From Leptospira kanakyensis (GTDB lineage Bacteria > Spirochaetota > Leptospiria > Leptospirales > Leptospiraceae): a stretch of 64,000 bases of DNA. Under the pieces are notes generated by a model, which saw only the letters and a list, made by a program, of their open reading frames with translations, was not told the DNA's origin and did not search any database. Location of the stretch: positions 682,001 to 746,000 of the forward strand of contig NZ_RQFG01000005.1 of the NCBI RefSeq assembly GCF_004769235.1. Reading direction: 5' to 3'. This document shows positions 37,278 through 47,442 of the stretch, one piece after another (the first letter of the stretch is position 1; each line of letters opens with the position of its first letter). Both the position numbers and the translations under genes were made by a program.

Positions 37278-37949
37278 TTATTTCTTTAGGTTCTTCAATC
37301 TTTCTAAGAGGATGGGATGGTTTGGGTTCTTTTGTAGAGCTTTGCGATAGGCCTTCCAAGCCTCTTCTGGTTTGCCTATGGTTTGCAGGAAATAACCAAA
37401 GGAATCCAAATAGGCTGGATTGTTGGGATCGAGTTCCAATGCTTTTTTTAAAGAACGAATGGCTTCCGAACGTTCTTCCGCACTTGTTTTTTTCTTTAAA
37501 GCCAAAAGGTAACCAAGGGAGTTCAAACTGTTTTTATAATCAGGAGTATGCCTTAAAATCCTTCTGTGGATTTCTATCGCCTCTTCCAATCTGTGGGTGT
37601 ACTCATAAACATGGGCCAAAAAAGAAAGGAGTTTGGCATCATCAACGGCAACTTGTAATCTTTCTTTGATAATGGATTCGGCGGTCTCCCAATCCTTTAA
37701 TTCCACAAGCGCAAATACTTTTAAGCGATACACATTATCCAGTTCAATGAACCCAGGATATTCGCTGAGGATCCGATCCAAAACCTGAATCGATTTTTTA
37801 AAGTTTTTAGTCTGAAAACAACATAAGGCAAAATTATACAAAAGGATGGGGTCTTCTGGATTTTGGAGTAAGGCCTGATCCAAAAGGTTCAGCGCCATGG
37901 CATAATTGCCTTTGTTCATATAACCGAGGTAGTCTGTTTCTTCTGCCAT
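37278..37949 (-). CDS. TPR protein
   Basis: A 223-residue protein made almost wholly of tetratricopeptide repeats, for example GNYAMALNLLDQALLQNPED, the KNFKKSIQVLDRILSEYPGF segment, RLEEAIEIHRRILRHTPDY and AIRSLKKALELDPNNPAYL. No signal peptide is seen, so it is probably cytoplasmic. It lies 5 bases downstream of surE on the same strand, and 59 bases upstream of the tRNA cluster. Proteins of this kind act as adaptors. Confidence 0.85.
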   Translation of the reverse strand: MAEETDYLGYMNKGNYAMALNLLDQALLQNPEDPILLYNFALCCFQTKNFKKSIQVLDRILSEYPGFIELDNVYRLKVFALVELKDWETAESIIKERLQVAVDDAKLLSFLAHVYEYTHRLEEAIEIHRRILRHTPDYKNSLNSLGYLLALKKKTSAEERSEAIRSLKKALELDPNNPAYLDSFGYFLQTIGKPEEAWKAYRKALQKNPNHPILLERLKNLKK

Positions 37950-37954
37950 AGATT

Positions 37955-38707
37955 CTACTTAGATTGTAGTTCCTTTAATCGACTCTTTTCCGTTAGATCC
38001 AATTGAATCGGTGTGACGGGAAGTTTTCCTTGATAATAGGCTTCAAAATCAGTTCCTGTTTCTTCATCATGGCCAAGCAAACTTCCGTTTAACTGAAATT
38101 CGCTGACACCTTCTATGATTTGTTTTTTTTCGTATTTTTCGGAGTAACGACGACGACCAAGACGAGTAAACACGATTTCGTTTAATGTGCCTGAACCAGA
38201 AATTTCAGGAGGAAAATTTAAGTTCCATACTTCGCCGGACTGGATTTGCGATTTGTATTTTTCCAAAAATAACAAAACAAGTTCTGCTTCTTTCTCATAA
38301 CCATCCTCTGGATCAATCCGACCCGAACTCACGGCAAGAGAAGGAATCCCATGAAGAGCACCATGTTTGGCTGCACCAACAGTTCCCGAATAATGGACAT
38401 CATATCCCATATTCACACCGCGATTGATCCCAGAGATGACAAAGTCAATTTTCGGAAAAATCTCTGCATACAAACCAATGTTTACACAATCAGCAGGAAA
38501 TCCGTCTGCAATATAGTGATTGTCATTGATTCGTTCCACTCGCATTCCTTGAAAGACTGTGAGCGCCATTGATGTCACTGAACGTTCTTTCAAAGGTGCA
38601 ATCAGATAGGTTTGATAAGATTTCCCAAGAACACGTTCTAATGCTTTGATTCCGGCGGAAGAAATTCCGTCGTCATTGGTAATGAGTAAATTCAAACTAA
38701 AAACCAC
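37955..38707 (-). CDS. surE: 5'/3'-nucleotidase SurE
   Basis: A 250-residue metal-dependent phosphatase acting on nucleoside monophosphates. The signature LLITNDDGISSAGI holds the metal-binding Asp pair, and later GINRGVNMGYDVHYSGTVGAA is a second family mark. The first codon used here is GTG at 38707, overlapping the upstream gene by 11 bases; a TTG at 38695 is an alternative. It lies between a Yip1-like gene and a TPR gene on the minus strand. Confidence 0.93.
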   Translation of the reverse strand: MVFSLNLLITNDDGISSAGIKALERVLGKSYQTYLIAPLKERSVTSMALTVFQGMRVERINDNHYIADGFPADCVNIGLYAEIFPKIDFVISGINRGVNMGYDVHYSGTVGAAKHGALHGIPSLAVSSGRIDPEDGYEKEAELVLLFLEKYKSQIQSGEVWNLNFPPEISGSGTLNEIVFTRLGRRRYSEKYEKKQIIEGVSEFQLNGSLLGHDEETGTDFEAYYQGKLPVTPIQLDLTEKSRLKELQSK

Positions 38708-39305
38708 CCGAAATCGATTGGAGGATACTGGTTGCTGTATATAAATTCATAAGAAAAGGAAAGATGATGGTGAGTCCAAGCGCATAAAACGCAAATCGGA
38801 GTGAATCGCGATTCCTTAGTTCATAAATAGATTTTAAACCACGGGAAACAACAAAACTATAAAATAAAATAAAACTTAGGAGTAAAAAAAATCCCGAGCC
38901 TAATCCAGAAAGTCCCACTGCGTGAAAAACTATACAAACAGGAGCAAATAACAAAAACAATACGACCGAATGTCTTGCAAATAGAATGAGAAATAGAAGT
39001 TTCGGACTCCTTCCCTTTTTTTGCACATAATAGTCAGCGACTAAACTATAAAAAAAAGGGAAAAATCGAAACAAAAACAGATTGGCTATAAAACCAAAAA
39101 ACAAAAAAGACAATGTAGAAATCGTATAAGGTGCAGAGAGGATACTCATACCCACTGACAAAGACAAGGCGGCCAAAATAGAAAACAACCAATTGGACAC
39201 CGGACTTCTGGCAAAAGGAATTTCCTGGATCTCCTCCGAATACCGAAGCGGATCCAAAAATACCAATTCCAAAACATCCACTAAATCGAAGAAAAAATCT
39301 CTCAT
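38697..39305 (-). CDS. Yip1-like multi-pass membrane protein
   Basis: A 202-residue protein with about five membrane segments, starting after a short soluble region ([20 protein letters not shown]). The arrangement recalls the Yip1 superfamily, bacterial members of which have no assigned role. It overlaps sppA upstream by 4 bases and surE downstream, so sppA, this gene and surE are translationally linked. The family assignment is tentative. Confidence 0.65.
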   Translation of the reverse strand: MRDFFFDLVDVLELVFLDPLRYSEEIQEIPFARSPVSNWLFSILAALSLSVGMSILSAPYTISTLSFLFFGFIANLFLFRFFPFFYSLVADYYVQKKGRSPKLLFLILFARHSVVLFLLFAPVCIVFHAVGLSGLGSGFFLLLSFILFYSFVVSRGLKSIYELRNRDSLRFAFYALGLTIIFPFLMNLYTATSILQSISGGF

Positions 39306-40267
39306 AACATTAATTTTCCAAGTGCTGTTGGTAAAATCACCAAAACTTGTGATTGGATGAGAGATTTGATTTTGGAAACATGGGATTTGTCTCCCAAAAA
39401 GCTAACACCTATTGATTGCAAAAAACGATCGAAAGGAGAAATCTCTTGTTCAAACAGTGGAATGAGACCATCGTATTGGCAAAGTTCAGAAAGTTTTTTA
39501 TGTGCTTCTCTTCGGCCACCAATATCATCCACAAGTTTGTTACGGAATGCATCTTCGCCAGAATAGATTTTTCCTTCTGCTAACTCTTCAATGGACTTAA
39601 CCGTTTTATTTCTTCCTTTGGCAACATCTTCCACAAACTTACGATAGGTGTCTTGTAACTGTTTTCCAATCATATCATCTTCTTCGTTTGTGGAATCACG
39701 GAAAGGAGAATACATATCTTTGTATTTCCCCGCCTTGTAGGTGCGGACACCCACCCCGTAACGATCCAAAAGTCCTTTGACGTTAGGTGCAAAGGAGATA
39801 ACTCCAATGGAACCGGTAATGGTTCCGTTTTGTGCAAAGATATAGTCGGAAGCTGCGGCAATGTAATACCCACCGGATGCGGCCACATCTTTCATACTCA
39901 CTACTATCTTTTTGGTTTTACGCAAATGAAGGAGTTCGTTAAAAATTTCTTGGGAAGCAGCAACGGTTCCACCAGGGGAATTGATTTCGAGAAGGATTCC
40001 TTTGACATTTCCGTCTTCCTCCAATTCGCGTAATTGGCGTAAAACGGTATCAGCACCCGTAGAATCAAAAGTGGATTCCCCTGAATGGATCTCACCTACA
40101 ATCGGTATGACGACAGCACCAATTTCACTGGCCTGGAAAAGACCACCGCCGGTTCCACTAGAGAAACGGGCAAGGCTTGATCCAGATACCAAGATGGCAA
40201 TTCCGAGAATTGTGGCAATGGTGGAGAACAAAAAGGAGAGAAAGAGAAGAAATTGGTTTCTTTCCAT
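39302..40267 (-). CDS. sppA: Signal peptide peptidase SppA (short form)
   Basis: A 321-residue membrane protease from the ATG at 40267, which has GGGAG just upstream; the open frame extends 13 codons further. One N-terminal membrane segment ([20 protein letters not shown]) precedes the S49 domain. The catalytic Ser is in [19 protein letters not shown] and the Lys is probably in [27 protein letters not shown] and TGSIGVIS are family marks. The length matches the single-domain SppA of Gram-positive type. It degrades leftover signal peptides in the membrane. Confidence 0.92.
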   Translation of the reverse strand: MERNQFLLFLSFLFSTIATILGIAILVSGSSLARFSSGTGGGLFQASEIGAVVIPIVGEIHSGESTFDSTGADTVLRQLRELEEDGNVKGILLEINSPGGTVAASQEIFNELLHLRKTKKIVVSMKDVAASGGYYIAAASDYIFAQNGTITGSIGVISFAPNVKGLLDRYGVGVRTYKAGKYKDMYSPFRDSTNEEDDMIGKQLQDTYRKFVEDVAKGRNKTVKSIEELAEGKIYSGEDAFRNKLVDDIGGRREAHKKLSELCQYDGLIPLFEQEISPFDRFLQSIGVSFLGDKSHVSKIKSLIQSQVLVILPTALGKLML

Positions 40268-40390
40268 AAACTCCCACAAGCAAAACCTTGCAAAAACCCG
40301 AGTCAACTTTAATAATTCTTTACTTTTTTTTAGAAAAAGTTTATTTTCCTTGTACGGGCTAACCGAAAATTAGACAGGTAGTCATAGGAT

Positions 40391-40417
40391 TTATGTCCAG
40401 GCACCGCCGAGACATAA
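40391..40417 (+). other. Inverted repeat in the leader of the 40442 gene
   Basis: TTATGTC (40391-40397) and GACATAA (40411-40417) can form a 7-base stem around a 13-base loop, 25 bases before the ATG at 40442. It could be an operator or leader structure. No known riboswitch consensus fits. Confidence 0.4.
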
Positions 40418-40441
40418 GGCCTTTACCAAGGAAGGTAGGAC

Positions 40442-40957
40442 ATGGATGTTCGTCTCAATCGTCTCCTCAACTCAGCCGAAAAACTAATCCAGGACAAAAA
40501 GGATTCTAAAGATGTCTCTGGAAAATCAGGAGTTCCTGTACAAAAGTCAGAAGAAAAATCCGACTTCGTTGTCAGCCTTCCTGTTCAGTACCACAATATC
40601 CAATCACGACTCACGGAATTGCAAAAACAACTTTCTAAGGAACAATCTCGGATTGGTCTTTTGGAAGATAACTCACAAGAAGAAGACAAACTCAAAGAAC
40701 TTCTTTTTGAAGGCGAACCGCTATTCCCAGAGTTAGGTGAAGGTAAAGTTACCAAACCAGAAATTTTGGAAAATAGCAAGGGTAACATTTCCAGTCTCCT
40801 TGCGGAACTAAAGAAAAAAGAAGTAGAGAGCGAAAATATCTTTTCTCTTGGGATGATGTTAAACCCAGAAGAATTTAAAGGAAAAATCGGAACTTTGTCT
40901 GCTTCATCCATGAAACCAATTTCTGAAACAATGGTAAAACGACTTCTCGGCAATTAA
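40442..40957 (+). CDS. Unknown soluble protein with coiled-coil segment
   Basis: A 171-residue, highly charged protein. Residues 55-85 form a coiled coil (IQSRLTELQKQLSKEQSRIG). The second half has GNISSLLAELKKKEVESENI and ends with SASSMKPISETMVKRLLGN. No family is recognised. A good ribosome site (GGAAGGTAGGAC) precedes the ATG, and the stop directly abuts the TTG start of the amino-acid permease gene, so the pair form an operon. Its role might relate to the permease, but nothing in the sequence shows that. Confidence 0.72.
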   Translation: MDVRLNRLLNSAEKLIQDKKDSKDVSGKSGVPVQKSEEKSDFVVSLPVQYHNIQSRLTELQKQLSKEQSRIGLLEDNSQEEDKLKELLFEGEPLFPELGEGKVTKPEILENSKGNISSLLAELKKKEVESENIFSLGMMLNPEEFKGKIGTLSASSMKPISETMVKRLLGN

Positions 40958-42352
40958 TTGGAATTAAAACGTAGCCTCAATACTTTTGATTCCATCTCCG
41001 TCCTTTTCTCCTCCATGGTGGGGTCGGGAATATTTTTCACCTCTGGGTACTTAATCAAAGAAACCGGAAACCTTTGGATTGTTTTGTTCTGTTGGATTGT
41101 CGGAGGAATTTTGGCTCTCTCCGGTTCCATCACTTATGCCTATGCAGCCCGCCTCCTTCCTTTTGCTGGAGGAGATTATGTTTATCTAAAAGTGGCTTAC
41201 TCCCCCGCCATCGCCTTTATGAGTGGTTGGTCTTCCCTACTCACTAATTTCTCTGCTTGTGTATCGGTACTTGCCCTCGCCTTCGGAAAGTACGTACAAA
41301 TTTTATTTCCCGGACTTCCTGTTTGGGAATCACCCACTTACACCTTACTTGGGTTAGATTTACAAATCAGTTCTGTCACATTTATCGGTGTTTTGCCTAT
41401 CCTGTTTTTTAGTGGCCTCAACTACTTTGGAATCAAATCAGCAGTTCGAGTGCAAAATGTTTTTGCCGTCTTAAAAATTACAGGACTCCTTCTATTTTTG
41501 GCATTGGGATTTTCCATTGGAAATACCAATTGGTCTTATTTATTCAACTCTCCCTTTCCCAACCTAATGGAACTTTCTTTTTACTCCAAAGTTTTGATTG
41601 GGATCGTTCCTGTTTCCTTCTCTTACTTGGGATGGAATATGATTACTTATATCGCAGAAGAAGTGAAAGACCCGGAAAAAACCATTGTCCGTTCTGCCAT
41701 CACTGCTTGTTTTCTCGTCGCGGGTTTGTATTTTGCGATCAATTTACTTTTTGTTATTTCTGCTCCGATTGAAGAATTAAGCGGACAAGATGGAATTGGA
41801 GCCATCGCCTTTCAGAAGTTATTTGGAATTAATTACTCTGTCCTCACCACTAGTTTTATTGCTTGGGTGATTTTAGGATCTATGTCGGCCATTCTCATCG
41901 GAGGGAGTCGAGTCTACTTTGCGATGGCAAGAGATGGAGTTTTTCTTCCCTCTTTTTCCAAAGTCCATCCTAAGTGGCATAGTCCCTATGTTTCGATATT
42001 TTTTCAGGCCTTTGTAGCGATTCTCTTTTTGTTTGTTAAAGAAATCGAAGCTTTGCTTTATATGATCACCTGTTCGATTCTGATTTTGTCTTGTCTCACA
42101 GCGGCAACTCCCTTTCGGTTTGAAAGGATGGGAATGAAATCGGATTATAAAATTCCTTTGTATCCTCTGCCCATTTTCCTATATATTTTGGCTAATATAG
42201 CCGTGATGATGATTCTCTTTATTGAAAAACCGGTGACGGCAGGATGGGGGCTAATGATCACCTTGATAGCCCTTCCTGTTTATTATGTTTTTCGATTGGA
42301 TAAGAAGATGGTACAATCGAAACATCATTCAACTAAAATAAGCTCAAACTGA
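40958..42352 (+). CDS. APC-family amino acid permease
   Basis: A 464-residue transporter with about twelve membrane segments and a TTG start. The first-helix motif SSMVGSGIFFTSGYLI is the typical APC substrate-binding segment. IVGGILALSGSITYAYAARL and SFSYLGWNMITYIAEEVKDPEKT match the LAT/APC pattern. It probably carries amino acids by exchange or with protons; the substrate cannot be told. It begins immediately after the stop of the preceding coiled-coil gene. Confidence 0.9.
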   Translation: MELKRSLNTFDSISVLFSSMVGSGIFFTSGYLIKETGNLWIVLFCWIVGGILALSGSITYAYAARLLPFAGGDYVYLKVAYSPAIAFMSGWSSLLTNFSACVSVLALAFGKYVQILFPGLPVWESPTYTLLGLDLQISSVTFIGVLPILFFSGLNYFGIKSAVRVQNVFAVLKITGLLLFLALGFSIGNTNWSYLFNSPFPNLMELSFYSKVLIGIVPVSFSYLGWNMITYIAEEVKDPEKTIVRSAITACFLVAGLYFAINLLFVISAPIEELSGQDGIGAIAFQKLFGINYSVLTTSFIAWVILGSMSAILIGGSRVYFAMARDGVFLPSFSKVHPKWHSPYVSIFFQAFVAILFLFVKEIEALLYMITCSILILSCLTAATPFRFERMGMKSDYKIPLYPLPIFLYILANIAVMMILFIEKPVTAGWGLMITLIALPVYYVFRLDKKMVQSKHHSTKISSN

Positions 42353-42380
42353 ATTGTTACCGACAAAGGATTTATTAGGT

Positions 42381-42401
42381 AACCTTATCTTTTATAAGGT
42401 T
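42381..42401. repeat. Perfect hairpin over the end of the ankyrin gene
   Basis: AACCTTAT (42381-42388) and ATAAGGTT (42394-42401) form an 8-base stem with a 5-base loop, covering the ankyrin stop codon. No T run follows on either strand, so termination is uncertain; mRNA 3'-end protection is an alternative. Confidence 0.5.
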
Positions 42402-43437
42402 GGGGAGATAACTTTGTAGGTAAGGAATTTTGGATTACCCATTTCACTGCAGACTGTTTTAATAAATCTGTCTCCCCGTTCCTTGCTTTTATATTGGAAA
42501 TTACAGATTTCAAGTTTTTCATTTCATCAGAAGAAAGTGTATTTCCGCTATTAATCAACAAATAGAAGGATTCTGCCATCAAAGAAAAATCTTTGTCCCA
42601 ATTGATTCCACCATTTCCTTCAATTTCATTTGAAATTCGACCAGATATTCGGATTACCTCTCCTTGAGTTGTACTTGCTTGGCCAGTAGATGGAACTAAC
42701 AAATTCCATAATTCTTCGAATTGATTTTGCCATGACTGACTTTTCAAAATTATGGGCGATTTTCCATCAAATTCAATACGCGTCTCTATTGGTTTTATAT
42801 TGAATATCTCATATAAATTTAGTAATGCTTGGCTCACTTTATGAACTGAATCTGGATCAAAATTTTTACGATGAAATTCAAATTGTTTTCCAATTTCTTC
42901 AACACAAACATTCATCATCGGAGTCATTTTTGCACCTGCTCTCAAACTTAATTGAGTGATTGTAAGAGTGTTCTCTATTTCGCTGTTGCTGCATGTACTA
43001 AGAGCTAATTCAAGAGCTGTTAATCCACGATTGTTACGTTCATGAAGATTGGCACCTTTTTGCAGTAACATTTCGTAAGCCTTCGGATTTTGTGCAAGTG
43101 CAGCGGTGTGTAAAGGCGTTTCACCAGATTGATTCTTAAAGTGGAGATCTGCACCTAATTCTAATAATATTTTGATATCACTGATTCGACTTCTCGATCT
43201 TTGGTGGAGCGCTGTATCCCCCCAAATATCGGTAGCATTTAAATCAGCACCTTGCTCAACCAACCATTGGATCACCGAATCAGGGCATTTGATAAATCCA
43301 ATCGTTGTATGTTTTCGATTTCCACCACGCGCATCCAACTCACAATGATCAAAAACAGCTTTAATATCATCTATGTTGCCATTTTCAAGAAGTTCTTCAA
43401 AATTTTTAGGAAGAGTTGTTTTTTTCTTTTTGCCCAC
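42385..43437 (-). CDS. Ankyrin-repeat protein
   Basis: A 350-residue protein with about four ankyrin repeats in the first 170 residues, for example GADLNATDIWGDTALHQRSR, then GADLHFKNQSGETPLHTAAL, then GANLHERNNRGLTALELAL. The C-terminal half is helical and unassigned. No signal peptide is seen. Bacterial ankyrin proteins bind other proteins. It is a single gene between the permease and a transporter gene and is AT-rich near its 5' end. Confidence 0.88.
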   Translation of the reverse strand: MGKKKKTTLPKNFEELLENGNIDDIKAVFDHCELDARGGNRKHTTIGFIKCPDSVIQWLVEQGADLNATDIWGDTALHQRSRSRISDIKILLELGADLHFKNQSGETPLHTAALAQNPKAYEMLLQKGANLHERNNRGLTALELALSTCSNSEIENTLTITQLSLRAGAKMTPMMNVCVEEIGKQFEFHRKNFDPDSVHKVSQALLNLYEIFNIKPIETRIEFDGKSPIILKSQSWQNQFEELWNLLVPSTGQASTTQGEVIRISGRISNEIEGNGGINWDKDFSLMAESFYLLINSGNTLSSDEMKNLKSVISNIKARNGETDLLKQSAVKWVIQNSLPTKLSPQPYKR

Positions 43438-43519
43438 TGCTACAAAGAACCTATATTAAAAAAGTATTTCAAAGTTTTTTTGCAAACGCAACTCAATTCA
43501 ATGTTTCAATTAATGTTCG

Positions 43520-44992
43520 TTAAGCAACAGCCATAAAGGTTTTGCCGATGGTGGGCATTACATCATCTTTTGCAAGTACCCAAACCACATCCCCACCTTT
43601 CACTTGTGTGTTACCAGAAGGAATTAAAAATTGTTCCCCCCGAGCAATGAGCAAAATATGAGATTGTTCTGGTAGTTTGATTTCAAACAAAGCTTTGTCC
43701 ACGATACTAGAATTATAAGGAACAATTAACTCTTGTAAGGTCATTCCAGGAAATTCGATGTTATCAAAATCTGTAGGATGGTAAATTTTACGATCTGGAT
43801 CTTTCTTTAAAATTCCTAACCACTGAGCCACTTTGGGAATGAGGGATCCTTGGATGAGAAGAGAAACAAGAACCACAAAAAATACAATATGGAAAAGCAA
43901 ATCACCCCAAACCAAACCTTGGGCAATTGGAAAAGTGGCAAGGATGATCGGTGAAGCTCCACGTAATCCCACCCAAGAAATAAATAGTTTTTCCTTTATG
44001 GGTAACTTCACTCGGAGTAGAGAAAGAAAAACTGCTACCGGTCTTGCAAAAAGAATGAGTAATACCCCAATCAGTAGTCCTGGCACCCAAATATTGGCCA
44101 TCCGAGAAGGATAAACAAGAAGTCCAAAACAGAGAAACATTCCAATTTGTAAGATCCAAACATAGCCATTCAAAAAACGAAAGATAGATTTTTTATGAAT
44201 GAATTTGTTCCGACCAACAATGATCCCTGCAATATAAACTGCTAAAAATCCATTCCCTTGGAACACGGTAGTCACTGCATAAATAAAAGGAACGGAGGCC
44301 GTAATAAAAACTAAATAAAGACCATCATACCCTAGTTTGACGGAGTTCATTAAATAAAGAATGAGAATCCCCAAACTATACCCCATCATCGCACCAACAA
44401 GAACCTGCATGACAAAAAACCGAAAAAATTGGAACCCACTAAAACTGGCATCCGCAGAGATTAGGTTCATAAAAATGGTAGTGAGGAGAACCCCCACGGC
44501 ATCGTTCGAACCAGATTCAAACTCAATGATTTTTCTAAGGTGAACAGGAAGGTCAGAAGAATCTGTTTTGAAAATATTAAAAACAGAAGCCGCATCCGTC
44601 GCACTCACAATGGATCCGAGCAAAAAAGATTCCATAAAACCTAGAACAGGGAAAAGTAAATGAATCAAAACTCCTAAAATTAGAGCGGTAAGAATGGTTC
44701 CGATGATAGACAAACGAATGCCAACAGCCAAAAAGTTTTTAAGACTATCCCACTCGCTTTCTAGACCACCTAAAAATAAAATATAGATTAAAGCAAAAAT
44801 CCCTATCGACTGGGCCAAACCATAATCGCTAAAATCAATTTGTCCTGGACCATCCGCTCCAGCTAACATACCAAAGGTTAAAAAAATAAGTAAGATAGGG
44901 AATCCAAAACGGAAGAAAAGTTTACTCGAAAGAATAGAAAATAAAATGAGAGTAGAAATAACAAGGGCTTGTAAGGTAAAACTGTCGATCAT
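43520..44992 (-). CDS. Cation/proton antiporter (CPA1, NhaP2/CvrA type)
   Basis: A 490-residue protein with about twelve membrane helices and a C-terminal cytoplasmic TrkA-C-like domain (LQELIVPYNSSIVDKALFEI, then GGDVVWVLAKDD). Family marks are LLGSIVSATDAASVFNIFK and the charged pair region VGLRGASPIILATFP. Relatives expel K+ or Na+ in exchange for protons. The TrkA-C part may sense nucleotides or turgor. No transport partners are adjacent. Confidence 0.88.
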   Translation of the reverse strand: MIDSFTLQALVISTLILFSILSSKLFFRFGFPILLIFLTFGMLAGADGPGQIDFSDYGLAQSIGIFALIYILFLGGLESEWDSLKNFLAVGIRLSIIGTILTALILGVLIHLLFPVLGFMESFLLGSIVSATDAASVFNIFKTDSSDLPVHLRKIIEFESGSNDAVGVLLTTIFMNLISADASFSGFQFFRFFVMQVLVGAMMGYSLGILILYLMNSVKLGYDGLYLVFITASVPFIYAVTTVFQGNGFLAVYIAGIIVGRNKFIHKKSIFRFLNGYVWILQIGMFLCFGLLVYPSRMANIWVPGLLIGVLLILFARPVAVFLSLLRVKLPIKEKLFISWVGLRGASPIILATFPIAQGLVWGDLLFHIVFFVVLVSLLIQGSLIPKVAQWLGILKKDPDRKIYHPTDFDNIEFPGMTLQELIVPYNSSIVDKALFEIKLPEQSHILLIARGEQFLIPSGNTQVKGGDVVWVLAKDDVMPTIGKTFMAVA

Positions 44993-45019
44993 GTTTATTC
45001 CTTAGACGAATAGAATGGA

Positions 45020-45415
45020 CTATCGTCTAGAAGAAAGTATCTCTAAAGCCTTAGCTTTGAGAATGGGATGAACGACAAAATCATCTGGATTTAATGGACG
45101 AGAGTCGGTAGCTCCCGAGGTGTTCGCTTGGTTTGCTGCAGTGGGAAGTTTCCACTTGTCGCGACCGAGCCAAACAGAAAGGGCATAGACCATACGTTGG
45201 AAAATTTCGTCCACTTTGTCCTGTCTTCCTGCTTTTTTGTAGTATCCAAAGGCCAACATAGGAAGTTTCCGATCGTACATAAAATGATCACCCAAACGGA
45301 TGAGACCATCTTTGTAGTCAGTTTTGAGAAAGAGTTCACGTGCCTTACGAATATCGCCGGCGTTGAAGGCAGTATTTGCTTCACGAATCAGTGCTGCTCT
45401 TTCCTTGGAGTCCAT
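45020..45415 (-). CDS. Small helical protein with TPR-like fold
   Basis: A 131-residue product from the ATG at 45415 (MDSKERAALIREANTAFNAG). The frame is open 42 codons upstream, but that part overlaps the divergent bcp gene and looks non-coding. Residues 10-75 form paired helices of TPR type (GDIRKARELFLKTDYKDGLI, then PMLAFGYYKKAGRQDKVDEI). No signal or motif for catalysis. The role is unknown. Confidence 0.72.
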   Translation of the reverse strand: MDSKERAALIREANTAFNAGDIRKARELFLKTDYKDGLIRLGDHFMYDRKLPMLAFGYYKKAGRQDKVDEIFQRMVYALSVWLGRDKWKLPTAANQANTSGATDSRPLNPDDFVVHPILKAKALEILSSRR

Positions 45416-45493
45416 ACCAAAAGTATCGAACCAAATTCCGAAATTGACAACTGAAAATTGTCTAAAAGAATGCAATAACCAGGAGAGAAATTT

Positions 45494-45967
45494 ATGTTGG
45501 AAGTAGGGAAAAAAGCCCCCAATTTTACAAGTGTCAACCAAAATGGCGAAAAAGTAAAACTCGCAGACCTAACAGGAAAAAATGGAATCGTTGTCTATTT
45601 TTATCCTAGAGATATGACACCGGGATGTACAACAGAAGCTTGTGACTTCCGAGACAATTTCGCACGACTGAAAAAATTCGGATACAATGTAGTGGGAATC
45701 TCCAAAGACAATCCCAAATCCCATACCAAATTCATCGAAAAACAAGAACTCAATTTTGATCTGATCTCTGACGAATCGGGAGAAATTTGTGAGGCCTACG
45801 GTGTTTGGAGAGAAAAGGTTTTTATGGGAAGAAGAGGAATGGGAATCGTAAGATCCAGCTTCCTTCTCGACAGTTCTCTCAAAATCAAAAAAATCTATGA
45901 CAGCGTGAAGGTAAAAGGACACGTTGAAGAAATCATCAAAGACATTCAGGAAATCCAAGGGAAATGA
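45494..45967 (+). CDS. bcp: Thioredoxin-dependent peroxiredoxin (Bcp/PrxQ)
   Basis: A 157-residue peroxiredoxin. The peroxidatic Cys is in [20 protein letters not shown], and the Cys five residues later is the usual resolving Cys of the Bcp/PrxQ subgroup. The end segment ([21 protein letters not shown]) is family-typical. It reduces hydroperoxides using thioredoxin. GGAGAG precedes the ATG. The stop overlaps the start of pepA by 4 bases. Confidence 0.94.
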   Translation: MLEVGKKAPNFTSVNQNGEKVKLADLTGKNGIVVYFYPRDMTPGCTTEACDFRDNFARLKKFGYNVVGISKDNPKSHTKFIEKQELNFDLISDESGEICEAYGVWREKVFMGRRGMGIVRSSFLLDSSLKIKKIYDSVKVKGHVEEIIKDIQEIQGK

Positions 45968-47442
45968 AAATAGAAACTTCTCCGCTCCAAATCCAAATCG
46001 GTTCGCCTAAATCCGGCACTTATTATAAACTCATCCCCATCTTCCAAGAGGATGTCAAAGAAGAACTTGGGAAAAAATTCCCAGTCCAAATCGAAACCAA
46101 AGTTTTTTCTGGTGAACTCGGAAAAGAATTTCGAGATGAGGTAGAACAAACCATCTATCTTGGATTAGGTGAGAAAGAAAAACTCAACTTTAGAAAGTTC
46201 ATTACTCATTTTTTTAAGTATGGAGAAAAAATTCTAAGTTATGACGGAATGGGTCTTGAGATCATCATCTCCAAATCCCTTTCCAAAAAGTTTTCTGCTG
46301 ATCGTCTCGCTTACCAAATTGCAAATACTCTTTTTATAGGAAGTTATCCTGTTTCTGTTCTACAAACCAAGAAAAAAGACAAAAAGAAAGTGGGAGCGGT
46401 TTATTTAAAATTCGAAGATAAATCAGTAACTACTCTCGCAGAATCCGGACTTTCCAAAAGTAAAATTGTCGCAAAACACGTGAATGGTGCTCGTCACATT
46501 GCGCACCTTCCTGCAAACTATTTCACTCCTGATGATTTTGTTTCTCGTTCCAAAGAAATAGCAAAGGAATACAAACTCTCCGTCAAAGTGTGGGACGAAC
46601 CTCAGTTAAAAAAAGAAGGTCTCGGTGGGATCTTAGCTGTGGCTCGCGGGTCAGAACTCAATGGCAAGATGGTGATTTTGGAATACAAACCGGCCAAAGC
46701 CAAAAAGAAATTTGCGATTGTTGGAAAGGGATTAACCTTCGATACCGGCGGAATTTCACTCAAACCTCCTGGTGAGATGCATGAAATGAAATACGATATG
46801 TGTGGGGCCGCAGCCACCATACACGCGATTGGTGCCATTGCCGCTCTCGAACTTCCGATCCATATTGTCGCGGCCATTGGTGTGGCTGAAAATATGCCAG
46901 ATGGTAAGGCAATCAAACCAGGTGATGTCTATACCGCATACAATGGAACCACTGTGGAAGTACAAAACACGGATGCAGAAGGAAGACTTGTACTTGGCGA
47001 TGTATTGTCCTATGTTTCCAAAAACTATAAACCAGATTATATGGTGGATTTAGCAACACTCACGGGAGCTGTGATCATTGCTCTTGGTCATGAAGCTGCT
47101 GCTATCCTAACTAATTCAGATCCACTCCGAGAAGCTCTCTTCACTGCTTCGGATGCTTCCGATGACCGCGTATGGGAACTTCCTCTTTGGGAAGAATATG
47201 GTGAAGATTTAAAATCAGACATTGCGGATCTGAAGAACATCACTGGTGGAGGGAAAGGGGCAGGAACCATTTCTGCTGGAATTTTTCTTTCTAAGTTTGT
47301 GGATGAATCCATAAACTGGGCGCATATTGATATTGCTGGTGCAGCTTGGAGAAAGAAAAAATCGGGAACCCAATTCAGTGGACCGACCGGCTACGGAGTA
47401 CGTTTGTTAGTGGACCTTGCGAACGAACTATCAAAGAAATAA
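45964..47442 (+). CDS. pepA: Leucyl aminopeptidase (M17, PepA)
   Basis: A 492-residue di-metal aminopeptidase. The N-terminal domain is divergent, and the C-terminal catalytic domain carries [15 protein letters not shown], then [14 protein letters not shown] and the hallmark [12 protein letters not shown], plus THLTGAV-like [13 protein letters not shown]. These contain the metal-binding Lys, Asp and Glu residues. It removes N-terminal residues from peptides. Its start overlaps bcp by 4 bases, so the two form an operon. Confidence 0.94.
   Translation: MKIETSPLQIQIGSPKSGTYYKLIPIFQEDVKEELGKKFPVQIETKVFSGELGKEFRDEVEQTIYLGLGEKEKLNFRKFITHFFKYGEKILSYDGMGLEIIISKSLSKKFSADRLAYQIANTLFIGSYPVSVLQTKKKDKKKVGAVYLKFEDKSVTTLAESGLSKSKIVAKHVNGARHIAHLPANYFTPDDFVSRSKEIAKEYKLSVKVWDEPQLKKEGLGGILAVARGSELNGKMVILEYKPAKAKKKFAIVGKGLTFDTGGISLKPPGEMHEMKYDMCGAAATIHAIGAIAALELPIHIVAAIGVAENMPDGKAIKPGDVYTAYNGTTVEVQNTDAEGRLVLGDVLSYVSKNYKPDYMVDLATLTGAVIIALGHEAAAILTNSDPLREALFTASDASDDRVWELPLWEEYGEDLKSDIADLKNITGGGKGAGTISAGIFLSKFVDESINWAHIDIAGAAWRKKKSGTQFSGPTGYGVRLLVDLANELSKK

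Noticed and set aside
40375..40441. Possible c-di-GMP or cobalamin riboswitch before the 40442 gene
   Set aside because: The conserved core words of those riboswitches are missing; only a short inverted repeat can be supported.
42374..42383. ATTAGGTAAC shared with 36707-36716
   Set aside because: Only ten bases match and the contexts differ, so chance is a sufficient explanation.
45416..45541. Longer N-terminus for the 45020 protein
   Set aside because: The extra 42 codons overlap the divergent bcp start and do not resemble the rest of the protein.
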